Assembly: GCA_019308985.1 (NCBI GenBank) | Contig: JAFDHB010000005.1 | Span: 1 to 53,307 of the forward strand | DNA length: 53,307 nucleotides | Direction: 5' to 3' | DNA from: Deltaproteobacteria bacterium | GTDB lineage: Bacteria; Desulfobacterota; DSM-4660; Desulfatiglandales; HGW-15 | Shown here: positions 1 to 7,130 of the stretch, piece by piece | How the letters are laid out: each line of letters opens with the position of its first letter | Numbering within the stretch: position 1 is the stretch's first letter | Position numbers and translations under genes: made by a program | The notes under the pieces: model-generated | The model's database searches: none | Told to the model about the DNA's origin: nothing | Seen by the model: only the letters and a program-made list of their open reading frames with translations

Positions 1-829
1 GGAAATTCTCAGGGTCGCCCCTGTGGGGCGTTGCTGTAAGAAACAGGAGATAGTTGCTTACTGAGCTTAGGAGCTCGCCCACGCCGTAACGTAGCGTCTT
101 GTTTATCTTCTCGCCGTATTTGTAGGCTGACATCTTGTGGGCTTCGTCCACTATGCAGAGGTCCCATCGGGAGTCTTTCATGGCAAAGGTTGCCCTTTCG
201 CTCCTGGCGATGAAATCTATGGAGGCCACTACCTGGTTCTTCTCGGTGAAGATGTTTTGCCCCCAGTGAGCATCCATCACGTTTTTGTCGACAACAACGA
301 AGTTCTCCTGGAACTTTTCCTTCATTTCCCTGACCCACTGATCTTTCAGATGGCCAGGGCAGACTATCAATGTCCTGTCCACAAGCCCCCGGTACTTGAG
401 TTCCTTAAGCAAAAGGCCGGCCATGATGGTCTTGCCCGCCCCGGGGTCGTCAGCAAGCAGAAATCTGACGCGAGGGTTCTGCATGACATAGTGGTACACT
501 GCCTCTATCTGGTGGGGAAGGGGGTCTATTTGTGAGACGTTTACGGCGTAAAGCGGATCGAACTGAAAGGCGTTTCTTATCCTGTGGGATTCGAAGAAAA
601 GGAAAAGTTTTTCCCCGTCTGCTGCGAACGTGAAGGGCTTTTCCTCAATTATTTCAACGGATTCTAAATCCTTGCCGTTTAGTACCGGGTTGTAGAACTT
701 TGAGCTTTCAAGGCCGACAGCTTCTATTCTAAGCTTCTCACCGCCTATCGTCTTGACAGAAATCACGCGAACCCTTTCCTGCCAGAACGGTCCCTGAAGA
801 ATATTCCCTGGCTCAATTTTCGGACTCAC
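1..829 (-). CDS. SNF2/DrmD-like DEAH helicase, N-terminal part (runs off left edge)
   Basis: The minus-strand reading frame is open from a GTG at 829 to the window edge (276 codons). An N-terminal region of about 105 residues precedes a superfamily 2 ATPase core. It shows a Walker A variant DDPGAGKT at 127-134, a DEAH box at 228-231 and motif III TATPHRGD at 265-272. This SNF2/HepA subgroup is familiar from phage-defence loci, for example DrmD of class 1 DISARM and helicases beside DUF1156 methylases. The GTG start is chosen because an AAGGGGG ribosome site lies about 8 bases before it. It is the last visible gene of the leftward island cassette, 84 bp after the E2-E1-JAB gene. The helicase assignment is strong. 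Membership in the same defence system is inference, because the C-terminal half and the next genes are outside the window. Confidence 0.82.
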   Translation of the reverse strand, partial: MSPKIEPGNILQGPFWQERVRVISVKTIGGEKLRIEAVGLESSKFYNPVLNGKDLESVEIIEEKPFTFAADGEKLFLFFESHRIRNAFQFDPLYAVNVSQIDPLPHQIEAVYHYVMQNPRVRFLLADDPGAGKTIMAGLLLKELKYRGLVDRTLIVCPGHLKDQWVREMKEKFQENFVVVDKNVMDAHWGQNIFTEKNQVVASIDFIARSERATFAMKDSRWDLCIVDEAHKMSAYKYGEKINKTLRYGVGELLSSVSNYLLFLTATPHRGDPENF

Positions 830-913
830 TAATAAGCCCCCTTCTACTGTATTTTATGGATTCCTGACTTCTACAAATTTTGTGTACAAGAGCGCATGAA
901 AACATATTTATGC

Positions 914-3271
914 TCATACCTTTTCACATATTTCGAGTGGCAACCGGACGCACCGGCCGTTCCTGTCATGAATCGTAATCGCATACTCCAACTCAGGTGA
1001 TAGGATTATCATTATGGGTTTGTCTATTCGGTAATTGTCCTGGGCCGCAATCTCCGTTAGGCTCTTGATGTCAAGTCCGCTCGGCTCGTTGCCACCTGAG
1101 GGGTGAAAATGCCATTCTCCCAGATAGAGTCCTTTTTCACCGAGTTCGTCGAAAGCATCTAAAAGCTCTTTTTGGCAGTATTCCTCATCCTTTTCGAATC
1201 GGGTTTTGGTTCTTGTAGCATTCGGGCCGGCCTTGCTTGCTCTCACAATTACATACTCATCTCCGCCCTTTCTGAACCCTATTAAGACTCCCCCCGTTTC
1301 AACGTCGCCAGATTCAGCCGACTCCTGCCTCATGAAATCCAGTACCTCTTGAAAAATATAGACTTTCTTTGCCTCAAGCCTTTGGCATACGAAACATTTA
1401 GGGTGCGGCGGTATCCTATCAGCCCGTATCAATCCACACGTTGAACTCTCAAGCTGTAACCCTTCTAGTGGCTCAGAGCTCCATATCCAATGATTGTTGT
1501 CGGTATCCCTGCCTTGCAGAAAATCGATTATGACACGAGAAAAGATGCCAGCGACAATCTTCATGTCAGCAGCGCTTGCAGGTCTCACTGGATTGTTGCA
1601 CTCGTTTGTTATGGCCGGAAGGCTCTCATCTTCTGGGATGTTTAGGAATATAGGATTCTTATCCTTGAGATACAGCCCAAGGCAAGCCTTGCACGCATCT
1701 CTCTGCGGAACGACCCTGAATATTCGCGCAGCTTTTCCGCCACGCAAAGCCCTGCAATAGAAAACCGTTCTTCTCCGGTCTATAGCTTGTTCGTTGAGAT
1801 AGGCCTCTACGTTGTCATCCGCTATGGTCGAAACCCCTATGGCACCCTCGGGTAGGTAATCGACGAGTTTGGCAAGCAGGATGTTTGCAGGCTTCCATTC
1901 TACATTTACAAAAGGATTGTGAAGAACCAGGTGCTCTGCCATTCCCAGTGTCTTGGGCATGCTTACCCTATTTATGCCCAGACTGTGCCTGACCGCGTTA
2001 TGGGCCCTCATTTCCTCCTTGTCTACTAAGAGGATCCTGCCGACTCCTGCTTTGCAAAGAGCATCGGCTGTTTCAGAACCAAGGGCTCCGCAACCAATAA
2101 TAGAAATGTTGGCATCTTTTAGGGCGCTTCTTTCAGCCCTGCCCTTGTTGCGCATATGAAAGTATTCGTCGGTGAGGTATTCCTGGTAAACAGCTTGCAG
2201 AGAGTAATCGAGCAGCCTTTCCTTGAGCTCCTCTTTGCTACTTATAACAATAGGTGACCGGTTCCCCTTCTTGAGCCTGAACATTTGCCAGTCGGACTTT
2301 CTCCATCTTCCCGGAAATCTTATTCCTATGTGGATTGTTTCCTCTATCTGTCTCAATGGTTGTTCCAGGGCACTTATCAGCTCTTCGAACCCTTTGCCCT
2401 CATCGCCTTCTCCAATGAGTCTTGCCAACGTGCCCAAGTCTTGAAAGGGCTGCGGCTCTTCGTGGATCTCCCACCAATAGCCTTCTATCAGATTTCCATC
2501 TCTTATCTCCCTAATCCTATCTTCCTTGTTCTCATCAAGTACCAGGCGTCTAATATTGGGAATCTTTGCGAAGAGAATCACCCGATCATTTACATATTCC
2601 TTAGGCAGGAGAGAAACATTCGCCTTTGTCTCTCCAAATATCGTCACTCCCATATATGTTTTCTTTGCAATTCTATCTGGCAAAAGATTAGCCTGTATAA
2701 GACTACACAAGCCGGCATAGAATTTTCCTTTTATTATCTCTTCGTCAAAGAACAAATCTGGGAGAAGATACTGGATTTCATATGTTCTGTTTGGGAAATG
2801 ATGAAACAGCTCAACTTCCATGCTGTCCTTTGGGATCTTTCCAGACAGCCATATCCTTAGCCTCTTAATAATATCCTCAATAGGATATATCTCTGGATTT
2901 TCGCCATGTAAGTCCCCCATTTCAACAAAGCAGACGCTTCCATCTTCATTTTGGTGACGCATATTGAAAAATCGGATGTTATTCCTTACACTTTTTCTTA
3001 TCTCCTCAGGAGAAAGTTCCGAATATTTTTTAGCTGTTTCCTCATTTATTTGATTTTTTAAAATGTATATCGTCGGGGGGATGTAAGGTGTGGCTTCAGG
3101 GTATACGATTAATATTGGGAAGTATTCTGTTTTAGCCTTATGAACTATGATATTGCCGCTGGATATGAGCGTTTCTCCTATGACCTGGCATTGCTCTCTG
3201 TAAATAGAATTGTCTGAAAGCTCCTTGGTCTCTCTATACAACCAGCCAGTATGGCGAGCGAACCACTCCAT
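914..3271 (-). CDS. Fused E2-E1-JAB ubiquitin-type conjugation/deconjugation protein
   Basis: This 785-residue protein joins three modules. The N-terminal part (about 1-160) looks like an E2/UBC fold: Cys114 in a GSVC context is followed by an acidic-aromatic stretch and an RLRIWL helix, as in bacterial E2-like domains. The central part is a ThiF/E1 adenylation domain with the glycine motif GCGALGSE at 393-400, paired CxxC motifs (Cys527/530 and Cys626/629) that probably bind zinc, and Cys558 as a candidate thioester cysteine. The C-terminal part is a JAB/MPN metalloprotease with Glu658, His721, His723, Ser731 and Asp734 in the exact JAMM spacing. All catalytic positions appear intact. The ATG overlaps the stop of the upstream MBL gene by one base (TGATG), which implies coupled translation; a TTG one codon earlier is an alternative. 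Such fusions are known from bacterial ubiquitin-like and CBASS Cap2/Cap3-type systems. The substrate is not evident. Confidence 0.88.
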   Translation of the reverse strand: MEWFARHTGWLYRETKELSDNSIYREQCQVIGETLISSGNIIVHKAKTEYFPILIVYPEATPYIPPTIYILKNQINEETAKKYSELSPEEIRKSVRNNIRFFNMRHQNEDGSVCFVEMGDLHGENPEIYPIEDIIKRLRIWLSGKIPKDSMEVELFHHFPNRTYEIQYLLPDLFFDEEIIKGKFYAGLCSLIQANLLPDRIAKKTYMGVTIFGETKANVSLLPKEYVNDRVILFAKIPNIRRLVLDENKEDRIREIRDGNLIEGYWWEIHEEPQPFQDLGTLARLIGEGDEGKGFEELISALEQPLRQIEETIHIGIRFPGRWRKSDWQMFRLKKGNRSPIVISSKEELKERLLDYSLQAVYQEYLTDEYFHMRNKGRAERSALKDANISIIGCGALGSETADALCKAGVGRILLVDKEEMRAHNAVRHSLGINRVSMPKTLGMAEHLVLHNPFVNVEWKPANILLAKLVDYLPEGAIGVSTIADDNVEAYLNEQAIDRRRTVFYCRALRGGKAARIFRVVPQRDACKACLGLYLKDKNPIFLNIPEDESLPAITNECNNPVRPASAADMKIVAGIFSRVIIDFLQGRDTDNNHWIWSSEPLEGLQLESSTCGLIRADRIPPHPKCFVCQRLEAKKVYIFQEVLDFMRQESAESGDVETGGVLIGFRKGGDEYVIVRASKAGPNATRTKTRFEKDEEYCQKELLDAFDELGEKGLYLGEWHFHPSGGNEPSGLDIKSLTEIAAQDNYRIDKPIMIILSPELEYAITIHDRNGRCVRLPLEICEKV

Positions 3272-4335
3272 CAAGCACCCATCGGTTTCTTGTCGATTTT
3301 GCTAACCGGGGGCGGAATTACTATCCTTTTGCCGCCACCGCCCTTGCCACCATTCTTTTTCCCATATTCCTTGACCAAGTCATCATCTGGATAAAGGTCT
3401 ATGTCTCCATCAGAGTTTATGTCGACAATTATGCATTCTCTTTTTTCCCCTAGATGGAATACATTTTCATCGCATACCTCCTCCCTGTATAAATCCATGG
3501 CTTCCTTATGAGGGTGATCGTGCTTGCTTTCCTTCTCCTTTGGAGCACTAACTATGACATAGGTTGGCTTAATGTTTTCCAAGTGCTCTCTATAAGGGTC
3601 TTCTTCAGTATTGGCATTTTTCCAGAAAAAGGACCTTGAACCATGGTGGGCAGCATTCAAGATTGTAGAAGGAAGCCTGTCCTTATGGTAGTCAGTGATA
3701 TGGTCTTTCCATGCCTTGTAATCCGCATCGCCAGTGATGAGTATCTGCTTCTCATCTATTCCATACTTGAACCGAATGACGCCGCATTGTTCATGAATCC
3801 TTGCATATCTCTCATCCGGCTTTTCGCCTTCTATTTCATCCGATACGTAGTCTGCGGGAGCCAATATGTTGTAATTTATATCACCCAGCACAATTTCTTC
3901 GTCATCTAATTTGTTCTCTTCTCTGCTGCCGCGGAGTCGAAAAACGTTTTCGTCTCCCAGTTTGTCGATTACAAACTTCAGGTCCTCATATGTCTCCTTG
4001 TGCTCACCACCAGGCTTGTGCCCTGAATGCCATAATTGGTCAATGCCGATCTTCTCATAGATTCCCCTAACCGTTCCAAGGTGATCCTTATGGGGGTGAG
4101 TGTTGATATAGACATCAAGACCTTTTTCCTGCCCGTCAAAAAGGTCCTCAAGGAGCTCGATAATATCTATACCACCGGCATCTTCATCATGATTTGAATC
4201 TATCAACACATACTTATAGCCATCGCCATCAGGGACTGCTAGCAGCGTGGAATCCCCTTGCCCGACGTAAAGGAATATTGTTCGGAAGATATTGGGCTCG
4301 GTTGGAATAATTACGTCTTTTGCTGTGTTTGACAT
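3271..4335 (-). CDS. ComEC/Rec2-like metallo-beta-lactamase-fold hydrolase
   Basis: This 354-residue protein is an MBL-fold metal-dependent hydrolase of the ComEC/Rec2 C-terminal type. An early GQGDSTLL motif (25-32) is followed by the metal motif HPHKDH (His80, His82, Asp84, His85), a TGDAD strand with Asp203 and an AAHHGS motif (His230/231). All usual ligands are present. There are no membrane segments, so it is the soluble hydrolase alone. The C-terminus is unusual: a glycine run (GGKGGGG, 329-335), a basic IVIPPP stretch and a PMGA end. The stop overlaps the start of the E2-E1-JAB gene, so the two proteins are probably made in fixed ratio. In a defence setting it could degrade nucleic acid or a nucleotide signal; that role is inferred from fold and context only. 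Confidence 0.85.
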   Translation of the reverse strand: MSNTAKDVIIPTEPNIFRTIFLYVGQGDSTLLAVPDGDGYKYVLIDSNHDEDAGGIDIIELLEDLFDGQEKGLDVYINTHPHKDHLGTVRGIYEKIGIDQLWHSGHKPGGEHKETYEDLKFVIDKLGDENVFRLRGSREENKLDDEEIVLGDINYNILAPADYVSDEIEGEKPDERYARIHEQCGVIRFKYGIDEKQILITGDADYKAWKDHITDYHKDRLPSTILNAAHHGSRSFFWKNANTEEDPYREHLENIKPTYVIVSAPKEKESKHDHPHKEAMDLYREEVCDENVFHLGEKRECIIVDINSDGDIDLYPDDDLVKEYGKKNGGKGGGGKRIVIPPPVSKIDKKPMGA

Positions 4336-4350
4336 CTATTGTCTCCCTCA

Positions 4351-5016
4351 TTATCCCTGTTCTGAAAATCGTACCAAAAACAGGTCATAGATTGATTTTG
4401 CGAAATCCTCACCTCTTTTCTTTGTGCGAAAATAGCTTACCACGGCACCAATAATGGTGAAAATCAGAACACTGCAGACAAGGGACTTCTTTTGCGGTTC
4501 GCCGAACAAAAGAAGACCAAGTTCAGTGAGAAAGAGTAAAGTGAAGGTCGTCAGAAGGCATCTGAATAGGCCATAATGTGCATTGAATATTTGAGGTCTG
4601 TCGCTAAGCTTTTCTTTATCCACAGCGTTGTAGCAAAGATAGAATATCTCCTGGTTTCTTTTGAGTTGCTCCTCTTTGGACTGCTCATCATCAGCTTTGA
4701 GAGAGTATTTGTCTTCAACTATCTGTCTGATTTTGCTCTTGTATTCGTTGCTGAACTTATTGTTATCTGGAAGGAGCCATCTTGCGGAGGGGAACCCTCC
4801 CCAGGCTTTCAGCAGAATCTTTTCCGTCAGTCCTTGGCTAATCCCCTGCAAAATCAGACCAGTCACATAACCCAAGGCCACCAGAACCGAGGTCTCGGCC
4901 AGCCCGCCTGTAAAAGGAATATCTATCGAACTGGACATGTAGGAAACTGCCCAAAGAAAGAAAATCCCAGGAATTACGGCTGCTATAAGGTCATAGATGC
5001 TAAATCTGGCGATCAT
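4351..5016 (-). CDS. Four-helix membrane protein, probable island effector
   Basis: This 221-residue protein has about four hydrophobic segments: near 8-27, 42-62, 150-171 and 178-196. Between helices 2 and 3 lies a charged region of roughly 85 residues that should be cytosolic. No catalytic motif is recognisable and I do not know a named family for it. It is the first gene of the leftward cassette, 15 bp before the MBL gene. Membrane proteins with two to four helices often act as cell-killing effectors in bacterial defence operons, so a pore-forming or membrane-disrupting role is a reasonable guess. It could equally be a membrane anchor for the MBL or E2-E1-JAB proteins. Confidence 0.75.
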   Translation of the reverse strand: MIARFSIYDLIAAVIPGIFFLWAVSYMSSSIDIPFTGGLAETSVLVALGYVTGLILQGISQGLTEKILLKAWGGFPSARWLLPDNNKFSNEYKSKIRQIVEDKYSLKADDEQSKEEQLKRNQEIFYLCYNAVDKEKLSDRPQIFNAHYGLFRCLLTTFTLLFLTELGLLLFGEPQKKSLVCSVLIFTIIGAVVSYFRTKKRGEDFAKSIYDLFLVRFSEQG

Positions 5017-5445
5017 GGTTTGGGTGGCCTTTCAGCGGCAACTGTCATTTTTACCCTGTTTACCAATATTTTGACTATAGTCATGTATACTTAAATATGG
5101 GAAAAGTCAACGCCTTTTCCATTTCGGTTGGCCAATATGCATTGTGAAGCCTCAATTGTACTTTCACCATAAAGGGTTGAAATAAAAGAATATCATATTG
5201 TTTTGACAGATACGGTCAAACTCTCAGTATTTTTTTCAAGAAATTTGCGTAGACAGAAATTTTTATTCGACCAAGGCAGGCAAAATGAAATAATATGAAG
5301 AAAATTATCCAATTATCTGCCAAAATTATTTCGGCTTGGCAGAGGATGGTCGTAGCCAAGGGAGATCTATTGGGCAGGGAGTGGAAAAAGGGGCGGAAGT
5401 GGTGGGAGCGGATCTACCCTCTCGCTGCCACTGGAAAAATTGTGA
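5017..5445. other. AT-rich gap between island cassette and integrase remnant
   Basis: This 430-bp stretch is richer in A+T than its neighbours and carries no convincing gene. On the plus strand a short open stretch from an ATG at 5346 to a TAG at 5448-5450 gives 34 residues and may be decayed recombinase coding sequence in another frame. The only regulatory signals I see are the promoter-like site and the small palindrome near 5073-5110. Confidence 0.5.
5073..5110 (-). promoter_or_regulatory. Candidate promoter and palindrome ahead of the island cassette
   Basis: On the minus strand TTGACT (5105-5110) is followed 15 bp later by TATACA (5084-5089), a reasonable though short-spaced sigma-70 pair about 70 bp before the membrane-protein gene. 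A perfect 10-bp palindrome GACTATAGTC (5073-5082) overlaps the expected transcription start and could be a repressor site. No regulator gene is visible in the cassette. Confidence 0.4.
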
Positions 5446-5733
5446 AATAGAGGGGATTGTAATAAAGCGAATATACCCTATGGAAGAAAAGAATCCAATG
5501 GGATCACCTTTCATGATATCAGGAGGACCGTTAAGACAAATATGCTTAATGCGGGTGTTGATAAAGTTCATAGAGACATGATTGTGGGTCATAGCCTAAA
5601 AGGCATGGATGCCTATTATCTGGTTCCCACGGAAAACAGCCTAAGACAGGCTATGAATAAATATACTCAATGGCTTGACAAGCAGCTTGACGCTGCCCGG
5701 GAAAGTGTTGACCAAACCGTTGACCAAATTTGA
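5446..5733 (+). pseudogene. Tyrosine recombinase (integrase) remnant, C-terminal part
   Basis: The frame encodes the last 95 or so residues of a phage-type integrase. It shows an IPYGRK lead-in, the HDIRRT box with its catalytic histidine and arginine (HxxR), then GHSLKGMD and a tyrosine pair that would supply the nucleophile, and a charged C-terminal helix. An in-frame TGA at 5443-5445 precedes it and there is no plausible start or ribosome site. The N-terminal DNA-binding region and the first catalytic arginine are absent, so this is a truncated relic. It lies about 120 bp from the 3' end of tRNA-Pro, the usual position for an island integrase. Confidence 0.8.
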
Positions 5734-5772
5734 AAAATGAATACTTAATGAACGCCTACATTCACAAATAAT

Positions 5773-5847
5773 AAGGCTTTTGACACTGTTAAATGCCAAA
5801 AGCCTTATAAATAAAGGATTTTAATATTGAAAAGGGCTGACACCCTT
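5773..5847. terminator. Two hairpins downstream of tRNA-Pro
   Basis: A small hairpin (AAGGG 5832-5836 with CCCTT 5843-5847) lies just beyond the tRNA 3' end and is followed on the minus strand by TTTTC. A second hairpin has a perfect 10-bp stem (5773-5782 with 5797-5806) and a 14-base loop. Together they probably end transcription of the nudix-tRNA unit. Neither has a long U-tract, so confidence is moderate. Confidence 0.5.
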
Positions 5848-5855
5848 GTTAATTC

Positions 5856-5932
5856 TGGTCGGGACGACTGGATTTGAACCAGCGACCCCCGCGTCCCGAA
5901 CGCGGTGCTCTACCAGACTGAGCCACGTCCCG
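5856..5932 (-). tRNA. tRNA-Pro(CGG)
   Basis: A complete cloverleaf can be drawn on the minus strand. The acceptor CGGGACG pairs with CGTCCCG. The D stem is GCTC/GAGC. The anticodon stem CCGCG/CGCGG encloses the loop TTCGGGA with anticodon CGG. The T arm contains TTCAAAT. The discriminator is A and the CCA end is encoded (5859-5856). It lies 16 bp downstream of the nudix gene on the same strand. Its 3' end faces the integrase remnant, so it is the likely attachment site of the island. Confidence 0.96.
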
Positions 5933-5948
5933 ACAAGAAAAACATATA

Positions 5949-6563
5949 TTAATATTTTCGGCCAAGCAAGTCTATTTTCACGATATTGACCAGGTTTTCC
6001 AGGATCCTGGCCGTTGCTCCCCATATCACGTTACCCTGGTATTCATAGACTGGTCCTTCGTACACCGTGCCCTTTTGCTCAATCTTGGCCGTATGATCCA
6101 CTAGGGTCCTTTCCATGAAAAAATCAAAGGGGACCTGGATGATCCTTTTCACCTCAAACCTGTTGATTCTAAAGACGTATGGAAAGGGGAAGAAGCCCAC
6201 AAACGGGTGGATAATGAAATTGGATGCGACTGTAAGGGTATCGTCTGTCCTTCCCAGGATCGTCACATCTTCTCTCCTGAGCCCTATCTCCTCCCGGGCC
6301 TCTCTCAATGCGGTTTCCTCATAATCCTGATCCTCCTTGTCAACAGACCCGCCGGGAAAGGATATCTGCCCCTTGTGCTCCTCTACCCTATTGGTCCTTT
6401 GGGTCAAAATGACCTTATACTTTCCTTTCTCTTCAAAGATGGGGATCAAGACCGAGGCATGCCTGAACCTGCCCCCTTGGTCCCCTATGATCCTAGGCTC
6501 TCTTTTTCCCAAGACGTGACTGATAACCTGTAACAGGTCCTTCCCTTTCAATTGTCCCTCCAT
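5949..6563 (-). CDS. Nudix hydrolase, CoA pyrophosphatase type
   Basis: This 204-residue protein carries the Nudix box (a GGSVDKED lead, then REAREEIG) directly after an HKGQISFPGG segment. That pairing of an LTQR...H.G...FPGG stretch with a Nudix box is the signature of the NudL/PCD1 CoA pyrophosphatase family, which cleaves CoA and acyl-CoA to phosphopantetheine and 3',5'-ADP. Length and motif order are normal. It is followed closely by tRNA-Pro and may share its transcript. The family call is strong. The precise substrate is inferred. Confidence 0.88.
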   Translation of the reverse strand: MEGQLKGKDLLQVISHVLGKREPRIIGDQGGRFRHASVLIPIFEEKGKYKVILTQRTNRVEEHKGQISFPGGSVDKEDQDYEETALREAREEIGLRREDVTILGRTDDTLTVASNFIIHPFVGFFPFPYVFRINRFEVKRIIQVPFDFFMERTLVDHTAKIEQKGTVYEGPVYEYQGNVIWGATARILENLVNIVKIDLLGRKY

Positions 6564-7130
6564 ATCCGGCTACTTCGCCGGGCCTTCCCCCCTGAACTCT
6601 TACGGGATGGAAATATATGAGCACTTGACAGTCTGTCATCGAGCATATTAAAGGAAAACTCCAGAAATGGAAAGCCAAACCACAGCAGAGAAAATGAGCC
6701 TGCTCAATACCCAAATAACTTGCGATACTATAGTGTTACAAGGGCCTAGAAGAAGAGTTAGCCCAAGAAGATGGTGTTTCCGCGCTTTGTTGCTCTGAAA
6801 ACCGGGTTTCTTATGAAAAGTCAATCCAAAGACTTACCTCTTCAGGCGCCAGGTCAACCCAAGAAAGTTCCCTGTAGAGTTCTTTGAACCCGAATTTCGC
6901 AAGGGTTGGGGCAAAGCGCAGAATTGCAAGGCCTTTTTGATCTTTCCTATTCACCTTTTTAGTGAATTGATTTTCAAGGGTAGGGGAGCCTTTAGGCCTA
7001 CAAGTAGCCAATATTGTGAAGAATTTGGGATCGTAAACAACGATCCCCTACCTAAGAGCCTTGCGAAATTCGGTTGAATCCAGCACGATATCGTCTTGAC
7101 ACCAGATAACGGTCTCGGGACCTCGCACAA
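6564..7130. repeat. Intergenic region with a 15-bp inverted repeat (6890-6904 / 7059-7073)
   Basis: Between the nudix gene and the response regulator lie about 570 bp with no convincing gene. CCGAATTTCGCAAGG at 6890-6904 is repeated perfectly inverted at 7059-7073, and the match extends outward with one gap, so 6885-7078 could be a small MITE-like or REP-like element. A short hairpin with an 8-bp stem (7027-7034 with 7040-7047) lies inside and could weakly terminate the regulator operon. A 66-codon minus-strand open frame (6811-7011) overlaps the element and is probably not a gene. Confidence 0.5.

Noticed and set aside
1..5016. Standard CBASS (Cap2/Cap3 with CD-NTase)
   Set aside because: The E2-E1-JAB fusion suggests it, but no CD-NTase or known CBASS effector is visible; the accompanying MBL, membrane and helicase genes differ.
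5346..5450. Small independent gene (34 residues) before the integrase remnant
   Set aside because: Too short, no ribosome site and no homology that I recognise; more likely decayed recombinase sequence.
6811..7011. Minus-strand 66-codon gene
   Set aside because: Overlaps the inverted-repeat element, has no domain and no convincing ribosome site.
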